NCBI GenBank assembly: GCA_002282715.1
Contig: NCKC01000002.1
Location: 1-64,000 of the forward strand
DNA: 64,000 nucleotides
Reading direction: 5' to 3'
Source: Halothiobacillus sp. 15-55-196
Lineage (GTDB): Bacteria > Pseudomonadota > Gammaproteobacteria > Halothiobacillales > Halothiobacillaceae
Below the pieces are notes generated by a model. The model saw nothing but the letters and a program-made list of their open reading frames with translations. It had not been told where the DNA came from and did no database searches. Shown here one piece after another: positions 57,641-64,000 of this stretch. The stretch's first letter is position 1. The number at the start of each line of letters is the position of its first letter. The position numbers and the translations under genes were made by a program.

Positions 57641-58993
57641 ATGTCCATCCCTTCATCGTTGACCGAACCGACACTGCGACTACGCCAATCCGAAATCATC
57701 GGCGCGCTCTCGCATGCACTGGACTTGACCGAAGGCCTGCCCGCCGGGCACGCGCAACGATGCTGCTGGATTGGCATGCACATCGGTCAGGAACTGAACC
57801 TGAACGATCACGATCGCGCTGATTTGTACTATGCGCTGTTACTCAAGGATGCGGGCTGCTCGAGCAACGCGGCGCGCATCTTCAACGTGTACGGCTGCGA
57901 TGACCGCATCCTCAAGCGTGATTTCAAGCTGATCGATACCCACAAGCTCGACGACATGGCTAAATTCGCCTGGTCGCATGTGGCGCCCGGCGAATCCTGG
58001 CTGAAGCGACTCCCCATGCTGGCGAACCTGATCACCAAGGGAGCGGAAATCGGAGAGGAACTGTTTCTCACCCGCTGCGAACAAGGTGCGGAGATCGCGG
58101 AGCAACTCGGTTTTTCCGCTCAGGTTTGCGATGCGGTTCGTGGGCTCGATGAGCACTGGGACGGCCGCGGTAGCCCTCGACAGTTGAAGGGGGAACAGAT
58201 TCCACTGTTCGCCCGCATTGCGCTGCTGGCACAAGTGATTGAAATCTTCTTCGCCGAGGGCGGTAGCGCATTGGCGATGCGGACCGTGCGGGCACGCACG
58301 GGCAGTTGGTTCGACCCCACGTTGGTGAATCACCTGGAAAAGCTGGCTCAGAACGACGAATTCTGGGAAGGTCTGCGTGATTCGGACATCGCCGCCCGCC
58401 TGGTCGCGCTGGAACCAGCCGACTATGCGCGCGATGTGGATGACGAGGAACTCGATCGGCTGGCAGGCGCCTTTGCAGCGGTTATCGATGCCAAAAGCCC
58501 CTATACCTTCGGCCACAGTAGTCGCGTGTGCCAGTACGCCCAACGTATCGGTGGAGAAGTTGGTTTACCCGAAAAGCAACTGTTCTGGCTTCGACATGCG
58601 GCGCTGCTACACGACATCGGTAAACTGGGCGTCAGCAACAGCATTCTGGATAAGCCGGGCAAGCTGACCGATGCGGAGTTCGACCAGATCAAACTGCATC
58701 CGGTGCATTCAATGGATATTCTCTCCAAGGTCGGCATTTTCGATTCGCTGGCGCCCGTGGCGTCCGGTCACCATGAGCGACTCGACGGGTGCGGATACCC
58801 CTGGGGGCTCAAAGGGGATCAGATTGATTTTGCCACCCGCATTATCAGCGTGGCCGATGTGTTCGATGCCGTGTCGGCGGAGCGCCCCTATCGCGGGGCA
58901 ATGCCGGTGGCACAAGCGCTAAGCATTCTGGATGACCTATCCGGCCCGGCGCTGGATGGCGATCTGGTCGCCGCTTTGAAGCGCACGCTCTAA
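57641..58993 (+). CDS. Tandem HD-GYP-domain protein
   Basis: 450 residues with two related domains. The second (about 265-450) is a canonical HD-GYP cyclic-di-GMP phosphodiesterase: HDIGKLG at 324-330, HPVHS, HHERLDGCGYP at 377-387 and GLKGDQI. The first (about 20-230) keeps the outline (LLKDAG at 67-72, DEHWDGRGSPRQLKGEQIP at 170-188) but the HD and GYP residues are lost, so it is probably inactive and may bind or sense a ligand. No membrane segment. It follows recJ by 54 bases and may share its promoter. Substrate c-di-GMP is inferred. Confidence 0.88.
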   Translation: MSIPSSLTEPTLRLRQSEIIGALSHALDLTEGLPAGHAQRCCWIGMHIGQELNLNDHDRADLYYALLLKDAGCSSNAARIFNVYGCDDRILKRDFKLIDTHKLDDMAKFAWSHVAPGESWLKRLPMLANLITKGAEIGEELFLTRCEQGAEIAEQLGFSAQVCDAVRGLDEHWDGRGSPRQLKGEQIPLFARIALLAQVIEIFFAEGGSALAMRTVRARTGSWFDPTLVNHLEKLAQNDEFWEGLRDSDIAARLVALEPADYARDVDDEELDRLAGAFAAVIDAKSPYTFGHSSRVCQYAQRIGGEVGLPEKQLFWLRHAALLHDIGKLGVSNSILDKPGKLTDAEFDQIKLHPVHSMDILSKVGIFDSLAPVASGHHERLDGCGYPWGLKGDQIDFATRIISVADVFDAVSAERPYRGAMPVAQALSILDDLSGPALDGDLVAALKRTL

Positions 58994-59005
58994 TGTGCCC
59001 GACGA

Positions 59006-60475
59006 TCAACCGTTCGCGTACAACCAATCAAGAATCGCATCCTGAACTTTTGTGCCACCACCGTTTTGGACGTTTTTCTCGTTTTGCAGGATTACCACCA
59101 CGTAGCGGCGGCCCGATTGAGTGACGACATAGCCAGCCCCCGCGCGGACATCCCGCAGCGTGCCCGTTTTCAGGTGAATCATTCCGCGTGCCGGCTCACC
59201 ACGCAAACGCTTACGCATGGTGCCGTCGACGCCGGCGATCGGCAACGAAGCCATCAATTCCGGCATGGTCGGACTATGCCAGGCATACATCAGCAATTGA
59301 CCCAATTCCTTCGGACTGATGCGTTCCTTGCGTGACAAACCCGAGCCGTTTTCGATATCGAAGCCCGGCCAGCTGAATCCTTGGCGCTTGAGCCAATCCA
59401 TGACCACTTCCCTGGATTTGAGCAATGTTCCGGGCGCGCCCTTGATTTCCGCACCCAACGTGAGAAATATCTGACGCGCCATCAGATTGTTCGACCATTT
59501 GTTCTGCAAATACAGGTATTGGGTCAGGTTCTCGGAATTGTGCTGCACCAGATAGACGGCATTTTTTGGCACGACGCCTTCGGCCCAGGTACCTTCGATT
59601 TTCCCACCCTGCTGTTCAAACAGATGTTTGAATGCGGAATAGAACGCATCATTGGCGTTACCTGCCACCAGGTAGAACTGATCAGGCTGGCATTCAGTAC
59701 TGATTTTCCCGGATACGTTCAGGGTTGGCGTGCTGGTGTCGGACCCCAGAACCGCGATACTGGGCTGATTCGTCTGCCCCGTGCACGCGCCCTTGACGAG
59801 TTTTACATCATTGTTGATGGCGATATTGCTGTTCGGCGGCCAGGCGCGCACCACCGCCCCTGTACCGTTGCGATCCGATGGGGCAATCAGAACCCGGGTG
59901 GCCCGATTATCCAGCAGCAAGGCTTGTGGCAAGGCGTTGTACACGCGTTCCGGATGGCCATCAAAATCACTGGGATCTGCCGGACCGGGATCGAAGTAAC
60001 TATTATCGAGCACAAGCTTGCCCGTGACTTCATGGATACCCAGATCGTTCAGCTGACGAATCAGGTCCCAGAGATCCTCGCTACGAAACCAGGGGTCACC
60101 CTCTCCCTTGATATACAGATTGCCTTGCACCACACCATTGACCGGCAAGGCATCGGCATAAACCCGGGTCGTCCATTGAAAGTTGGTGCCCAGCACATCC
60201 AGCGCCACCACCGAAGTCACCAGCTTCATGACCGAAGCGGGATTGAACAGATCATCCGGCAGGTGCGTTAGCAAGGGCTTGTTGCTATCGACCGCCTGAA
60301 CCCAGATACCCAGATCATCCAGGCTCAATTTCTGCTTTTTCAGCGTTTCGAGCACACTCGGCGGCATCCCAACCGCCCCGGCGGCGGCGGCCGACTGGAA
60401 GCTCGCGGACCACATGCAAAGACACAACGCTGCCAACAGAAAAAAACGGGGACGACGGGAAAAAATCAAAGGCAT
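59006..60475 (-). CDS. dacB: D-alanyl-D-alanine carboxypeptidase/endopeptidase PBP4
   Basis: 489 residues with a signal peptide (RRPRFFLLAALCLCMWSASFQSAAAA). Class C penicillin-binding protein of the S13 peptidase family: SVMK at 81-84 (nucleophile serine 81), SNN in KWSNNLMARQIF, and KTG in HLKTGTLRDV. It trims cross-links and pentapeptides of murein in the periplasm. The stop codon lies 12 bases from that of the HD-GYP gene (convergent). Upstream it is separated from ppnP by a small mobile element. Confidence 0.95.
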   Translation of the reverse strand: MPLIFSRRPRFFLLAALCLCMWSASFQSAAAAGAVGMPPSVLETLKKQKLSLDDLGIWVQAVDSNKPLLTHLPDDLFNPASVMKLVTSVVALDVLGTNFQWTTRVYADALPVNGVVQGNLYIKGEGDPWFRSEDLWDLIRQLNDLGIHEVTGKLVLDNSYFDPGPADPSDFDGHPERVYNALPQALLLDNRATRVLIAPSDRNGTGAVVRAWPPNSNIAINNDVKLVKGACTGQTNQPSIAVLGSDTSTPTLNVSGKISTECQPDQFYLVAGNANDAFYSAFKHLFEQQGGKIEGTWAEGVVPKNAVYLVQHNSENLTQYLYLQNKWSNNLMARQIFLTLGAEIKGAPGTLLKSREVVMDWLKRQGFSWPGFDIENGSGLSRKERISPKELGQLLMYAWHSPTMPELMASLPIAGVDGTMRKRLRGEPARGMIHLKTGTLRDVRAGAGYVVTQSGRRYVVVILQNEKNVQNGGGTKVQDAILDWLYANG

Positions 60476-60585
60476 GGCATGTGCTCGATCACGCTAAAGA
60501 ATCCAACAAAACCGCATCAAACAAACTTTTTCAAAAAGGCGCTTCGACGACGGACCAGAACTCAGACCAACAACAGGGTAATTAG

Positions 60586-60701
60586 GGAACCTCTGCACGA
60601 ATCGATATCCGCCCGTTCTAGAGCCCATCAATTAGTTGAGTCATTGCGTGGCGAGACTTCCATGCCAGGCACGCGAAAGTCTACATGGGTGCAGAGGTTC
60701 C
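60586..60701. mobile_element. Small MITE with GGAACCTCTGCAC ends
   Basis: 116-bp non-coding element with 13-bp terminal inverted repeats GGAACCTCTGCAC/GTGCAGAGGTTCC. Its flanks are TTAG (left) and CTAG (right), a YTAR-type target with one mismatch between the two copies. The first ten bases match those of the element at 28034-28305 exactly; the interior does not. The right flank provides the TAG stop codon of ppnP. Confidence 0.72.
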
Positions 60702-60983
60702 CTAGTGAAATTCACACAGGTAAGCCGTATCCACATCGCAGCGCATACGCAGTGTGCATCCTTCCGGTGCGTCGAATGTTGTGCCTGCCGAGGCAGGAAA
60801 TTCGGCCATATCATTGATGGTTACGAACATCTTACCCGCCACTACGGTCATCGTCTCTCGTGCTTTGAGATTAAACAGATGATCGCCCGGAGCCAGCACA
60901 CCCACTGTTGCACGGGCATTCCCAAAATCAAACGCCAGGGATTGCACGGCGCCATCGAAATAACTGTTATGAGTAATAGCCAT
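60702..60983 (-). CDS. ppnP: Pyrimidine/purine nucleoside phosphorylase PpnP (YaiE, DUF1255)
   Basis: 93-residue cupin-like protein from the ATG at 60983, which has GGAG 7 bases upstream. ASVGV-type RATVGVLAPGDHLF, RETMTVVAGKMFVTI and the C-terminal TAYLCEF match the E. coli YaiE pattern (94 residues). The family phosphorolyses several nucleosides to free base and ribose-1-phosphate. A four-codon longer start is possible. The stop codon abuts the mobile element. Confidence 0.9.
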   Translation of the reverse strand: MAITHNSYFDGAVQSLAFDFGNARATVGVLAPGDHLFNLKARETMTVVAGKMFVTINDMAEFPASAGTTFDAPEGCTLRMRCDVDTAYLCEFH

Positions 60984-61440
60984 GGTGAGCTCCAAAGAGA
61001 AAATAGGGCATGGATTGGGGGCCCGCAGTTTACCTGAATCAATGATTCGAAATCACCATTATTCAATCATCAGAGGATATTCATTCCGAACATCCAATAC
61101 ACAAAAACAAAGGGTGAAGTGCACTGAAATAAACACACCAGAAGCGCCGTTACGGTGCAAACCGTTCGGATCAGTGTTCAACACCTTAGATGTCCTCAGT
61201 CTTGTGAGTTCCGAATGTTTTCATGGAGCAAAAGGTTTTTGACATGAACGCAAGAATGCCTTGATGCTGAATGGATCAACAACATCAAGGCTTCGATCAG
61301 CATGCTATCTTGGTAGACAGGGTTTTAGATGCTCAGTCTAAGCCGCAAAGACATGCAGGCAATAGACTCCCGGGGTTTAAGATTATTACCGCTGCGTCAA
61401 GCCTTCGACTGCACGGTGATAAATCTTGGAATGCGCCAGA
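60984..61440. other. Intergenic region between ppnP and the binding-protein gene
   Basis: 457 bases without a recognisable gene. It contains the start region of ppnP, an 8-bp inverted repeat CCTTGATG...CATCAAGG (61259-61290), and AT-rich sequence. A short plus-strand frame (61271-61534) overlaps the next gene and shows no family features. Confidence 0.5.
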
Positions 61441-62208
61441 TCAGTTGGCTTTCCATCCCCATTTAACGAAGATTTTCTCACCCTGTTCTGATTGCAAGAA
61501 CTTGATGAAGTCTTTGGCTTGGGGGTTCGCTTGAGCGCGCTGGGTCAAGACAACGCCAGCATCCCGATAAATGGCGTATTGAGGCTCAATCTCGACCACG
61601 TCGGCCAGCTTGGGATTCGCGACTTGCCAGATGTTGTAAATGAGCCATGCATCGATATCGGGTTGATCAATCCAGGCCTTTTTAGCCAAGGCACTGTTTT
61701 TTGCGTAATCGACAATGTTACTGCGCAGTGATCGTACCGTTTGGATACTGCCCAATCGACCCGCAATATCTTCCCATGCGCCGGTTTGCCCTGCCCCATG
61801 CACAACCAGTACTTTGACACCTGGCTTTATAATATCGTCAAACCCTTTGATTTTTTTTGGGTTTCCGGGGCGAACCAAGATGGCCATCGGCCGCAGGTAT
61901 AAAGGAATGACTTGATCGGATTTAATCTGACCTTCGAGTTGGAAGACAAAGTCGGTCATCATGTTTTCAGAACCGCTGTAAATAACGTCGCCTTTGGCCT
62001 TTGCCTGCTCAATCCACTTGGGTGTCGGGCCCGCGGTAACTTCAACTTTGGTGCCCGTCTCTTTTTCAAACACCGCAGCCGCTTCTTTCATAGCCGGCGC
62101 GGGGCCGCCCGGCCCATACACATAAATAGTCTCCTGTGCTTGGGCAGAGGAGATATTGCTGAACGCCAAGGCCATAAGACCCACAAAGCCGAGAAAACGC
62201 GTAAACAT
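61441..62208 (-). CDS. Periplasmic substrate-binding protein (ModA-like)
   Basis: 255 residues from the ATG at 62208, with GAGGA 7 bases upstream; a longer frame to 62352 adds implausible sequence. Signal peptide MFTRFLGFVGLMALAFSNISSAQAQ. The mature part follows the type 2 periplasmic binding fold of molybdate/tungstate-like proteins: TIYVYGPGGPAPAMKEAAAVFEKETGTKVEVTAGP, DVIYSGSENMMTDF, PMAILVRPGNPKKIKGFDDI and AKDFIKFLQSEQGEKIFVKWGW. No transporter genes are adjacent. The anion or metal complex bound is not known. Confidence 0.86.
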   Translation of the reverse strand: MFTRFLGFVGLMALAFSNISSAQAQETIYVYGPGGPAPAMKEAAAVFEKETGTKVEVTAGPTPKWIEQAKAKGDVIYSGSENMMTDFVFQLEGQIKSDQVIPLYLRPMAILVRPGNPKKIKGFDDIIKPGVKVLVVHGAGQTGAWEDIAGRLGSIQTVRSLRSNIVDYAKNSALAKKAWIDQPDIDAWLIYNIWQVANPKLADVVEIEPQYAIYRDAGVVLTQRAQANPQAKDFIKFLQSEQGEKIFVKWGWKAN

Positions 62209-62468
62209 GGTGAATTCCTCATTGAAAATTGAAAAAACGAAAACAAAAATTATAACGATGTGACTATAGACTAATTTGATAAGCGCAATGACTCTAACGA
62301 AGAAGTTTTCTGCACACCCTTCGGTACCATCAATGGACCAAAACGCCCTCAATTGAAATCAGTTTATTTTTTGTTTGCCGAGGACTAAAATCCGCTCCGC
62401 CTCCGGGTTCTCCGGAGTGCTTACCCCTGTTTTTTACCTATGTATTGTTACCAACCATCGAGGCCATC

Positions 62469-62852
62469 GTGGGCAATCCGTGTCAGCGTTGTGGTGCCTG
62501 TTGCGCCTATTTCCGCGTGTCGTTTTATTGGGCCGAGTCGGTGCCTTTTCTGGACGGTCAGGTACCGCCCGAACTGACGGAACAGATCAACCCGCATCTG
62601 GTGAGCATGAAGGGCACCCTCAGCGCACCGGCGCGCTGCGTTGCGCTCGATGGTGCCATTGGCGATTGCGTCAGTTGCTCGATTTATCCCAACCGGCCCA
62701 CGCCCTGCCGTGAGCTGGAACCTTGGGATGAGCATGGCCAGCCGGATGAGAAATGCAGTCGAGCCCGCGCAGCCCATGGGTTGCCGCCGCTCGAACCCAT
62801 CGTGCCGCACACCCCGGAAATCGTCGATCCGCTGCGAACGGGTACCGATTGA
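62469..62852 (+). CDS. YkgJ-family cysteine cluster protein
   Basis: 127 residues from a GTG at 62469 (GAGG 5 bases upstream), which gives the usual start (M)GNPCQRCGACCAYFRVSFYWAES; a TTG at 62445 is an alternative. Eight cysteines in a CxxCGACC...C...CxxCxxYxxRPxxCRE pattern suggest a bound metal or Fe-S cluster, as for the zinc/iron-chelating UPF0153 family. Cytoplasmic. Function unestablished. It converges with yejE, 21 bases away. Confidence 0.88.
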   Translation: MGNPCQRCGACCAYFRVSFYWAESVPFLDGQVPPELTEQINPHLVSMKGTLSAPARCVALDGAIGDCVSCSIYPNRPTPCRELEPWDEHGQPDEKCSRARAAHGLPPLEPIVPHTPEIVDPLRTGTD

Positions 62853-62873
62853 CTGCGCCCATCTTCCCCTTGG

Positions 62874-63926
62874 CTAATTCTGTCGCGTATCGAATGCGGC
62901 GCGCAGTGCTTCGCCGATAAAAATCAGCAAGAGCAAGGTGCCCACCAACACTGCAAAGGTGGTAAGCGATAGCCACCAGGCATCGATATTGTTCTTGCCC
63001 TGCGCCAGCAGTTCGCCGAGTGAGGGCGTGGAAGGCGGTACGCCCAGCCCTAGAAAATCCAGACTCGTCAAGGCCAGAATCGCGCCCGATACCCGAAACG
63101 GCAAAAAGGTGATGACGGGGGTGAGTGCATTGGGCAACAGGTGCCGGAACATGATACGCGGGCCGGATACGCCGAGGGCGCGGGCGGCGCGCACGTATTC
63201 GAGATTGCGGCCTTTGAGGAATTCGGCGCGCACATAATCCGACAAGCCGATCCAGCCGAACAGCGAGAGCAGAATCAGCAGCAAACCGATCGATGGCTGG
63301 AAGATCGAAGCGAAAATAATCAGCAGGTACAGTTCGGGCAGCGAACCCCACACCTCGATGAAGCGCTGGAAGAACAGATCGACCTTGCCGCCGAGATAGC
63401 CCTGCACCGCCCCCGCCAGCATCCCGATCACCATGCCGATGGCCGTGAGCGCAAAACCGAACAGCACCGACAAGCGAAAACCGTAGATCAACCTGGCAGC
63501 GACATCGCGGCCCCGATCATCGGTTCCAAGCCAGTGCCGCGCATTGGGTGGCGCGGGGTTCGGGGCGGGATTGTAGTAATCGATGGTGTCGTAGGAAAAC
63601 GGAATCGGCGCGCGCAGCAGCCAGCCGTGTTCGCGAATTTTGGCAATGACGTAGGGATCGGTGTAATCGGCGTTGGTCGCGAAATCACCACCGAACGTGG
63701 TTTCCGGGTAATCGTGAATCAGCGGCACATAGAGTTGCTGCTGGTAATACACCAACAAGGGTCGGTTGTTCGCCAGCAGTTCCGCCCCAAGGCTCAGCAC
63801 GAACAGAATTGAAAACAGCCACAGGCTCAGATAACCGCGCCGGTGTCGCCGGAATCGCTGCCAAACCCGCCGCCAAGGGCCCAGGGATTGTGCTGGGGCG
63901 GTGACTTGGGATGCCTGCTCACTCAT
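62874..63926 (-). CDS. yejE: ABC transporter permease YejE
   Basis: 350-residue inner-membrane permease of the peptide ABC uptake system YejABEF. About six hydrophobic helices; N-terminal YejE extension RFRRHRRGYLSLWLF; periplasmic loop DYYNPAPNPAPPNARHWLGTDDRGRDVAARLIYG with the dipeptide-permease signature; EAA loop ARALGVSGPRIMFRHLLPNALTPVI. Overlaps the yejB stop as ATGA. yejF (ATPase) is not downstream: ykgJ lies there in the opposite direction, so the ATPase must be elsewhere. Confidence 0.94.
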   Translation of the reverse strand: MSEQASQVTAPAQSLGPWRRVWQRFRRHRRGYLSLWLFSILFVLSLGAELLANNRPLLVYYQQQLYVPLIHDYPETTFGGDFATNADYTDPYVIAKIREHGWLLRAPIPFSYDTIDYYNPAPNPAPPNARHWLGTDDRGRDVAARLIYGFRLSVLFGFALTAIGMVIGMLAGAVQGYLGGKVDLFFQRFIEVWGSLPELYLLIIFASIFQPSIGLLLILLSLFGWIGLSDYVRAEFLKGRNLEYVRAARALGVSGPRIMFRHLLPNALTPVITFLPFRVSGAILALTSLDFLGLGVPPSTPSLGELLAQGKNNIDAWWLSLTTFAVLVGTLLLLIFIGEALRAAFDTRQN

Positions 63927-64000
63927 GAATTCACGGCCTGGAAATTGATGCGCGGATCAACCCACACATAGGCCAGATCGGACAAGAGCTTGCCGATCAA
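63923..64000 (-). CDS. yejB: ABC transporter permease YejB (3' end only)
   Basis: Last 25 codons of a permease running off the window edge. LIGKLLSDLAYVWVDPRINFQAVNS matches the C-terminus of oligopeptide permeases (G-L-x-G-x-x-x-x-D-x-x-Y-x-x-V-D-P-R-I-x-F), and its position before yejE fits YejB. Confidence 0.88.
   Translation of the reverse strand: MIGKLLSDLAYVWVDPRINFQAVNS

Noticed and set aside
59381-60271. 296-residue plus-strand frame opposite dacB
   Set aside because: Antisense of dacB, which has a signal peptide and all three active-site motifs.
61271-61534. 87-residue plus-strand frame
   Set aside because: It overlaps the 3' end of the binding-protein gene on the other strand and shows no conserved feature.

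Overview
The window is a gene-dense stretch of a Gram-negative bacterial chromosome, most likely a flagellated gammaproteobacterium. A meso-diaminopimelate-type MurE, a gammaproteobacterial-style dcw cluster, a gamma-type RNase P RNA, FleQ-type flagellar control, RF2 autoregulation by frameshift and an SAH riboswitch all fit this. The tkt-gap-pgk-pyk-fba cluster is arranged as in chemolithoautotrophic sulfur oxidisers that run the Calvin cycle (Halothiobacillus/Thiomicrospira type). That last step is inference; no RuBisCO or sulfur-oxidation gene lies in the window.

Layout. 1-14119 (minus): the division and cell wall (dcw) operon, read mraZ-rsmH-ftsL-ftsI-murE-murF-mraY-murD-ftsW-murG-murC-ddl-ftsQ. 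Most joints overlap by a few bases, and the operon is headed by a readable promoter and a three-repeat MraZ box. 14429-14814: RNase P RNA with a possible terminator. 15081-16680: a helical-repeat protein and an H-NS family protein, convergent. 17023-25941 (minus): flagellar operon fliE-F-G-H-I-J-K under a FleQ-like sigma-54 activator. 26215-27933 (plus): a FliK-like protein and an FlhB C-terminal-domain protein. 28263-39377 (minus): housekeeping genes (xseA, arsB, ROK kinase, tpx, HAD phosphatase, apbC, lysS, prfB, rsmE, bioA). 39391-41177 (minus): NfeD protein, lipoprotein and SPFH protein. 41356-44931 (minus): methyl-cycle genes metK, SAH riboswitch, ahcY, metF. 45060-46701: a solute-binding protein and a thioredoxin-fold protein, divergent. 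46891-53974 (plus): tkt-gap-pgk-pyk-fba. 54265-58993 (plus): ppx-recJ-HD-GYP protein. 59006-64000: dacB, ppnP, a second orphan binding protein, ykgJ and the end of a YejBE ABC transporter.

The least ordinary content is a set of five small non-coding elements with terminal inverted repeats. Two are copies of one family (ends GGGCACCTCGAAAAACC) and each is flanked by its own perfect 4-bp duplication. Three others end in GGAACCTCTG- or GGAAGCGCTG-type repeats and sit in YTAR targets, as expected of MITEs mobilised by IS5-family transposases. One supplies the last 13 codons and the stop codon of xseA; another abuts the stop codon of ppnP; a third separates prfB from lysS. No transposase gene is present. 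I see no tRNA, 5S/16S/23S rRNA, CRISPR array, prophage or toxin-antitoxin pair, and no clearly new defence or biosynthetic system.
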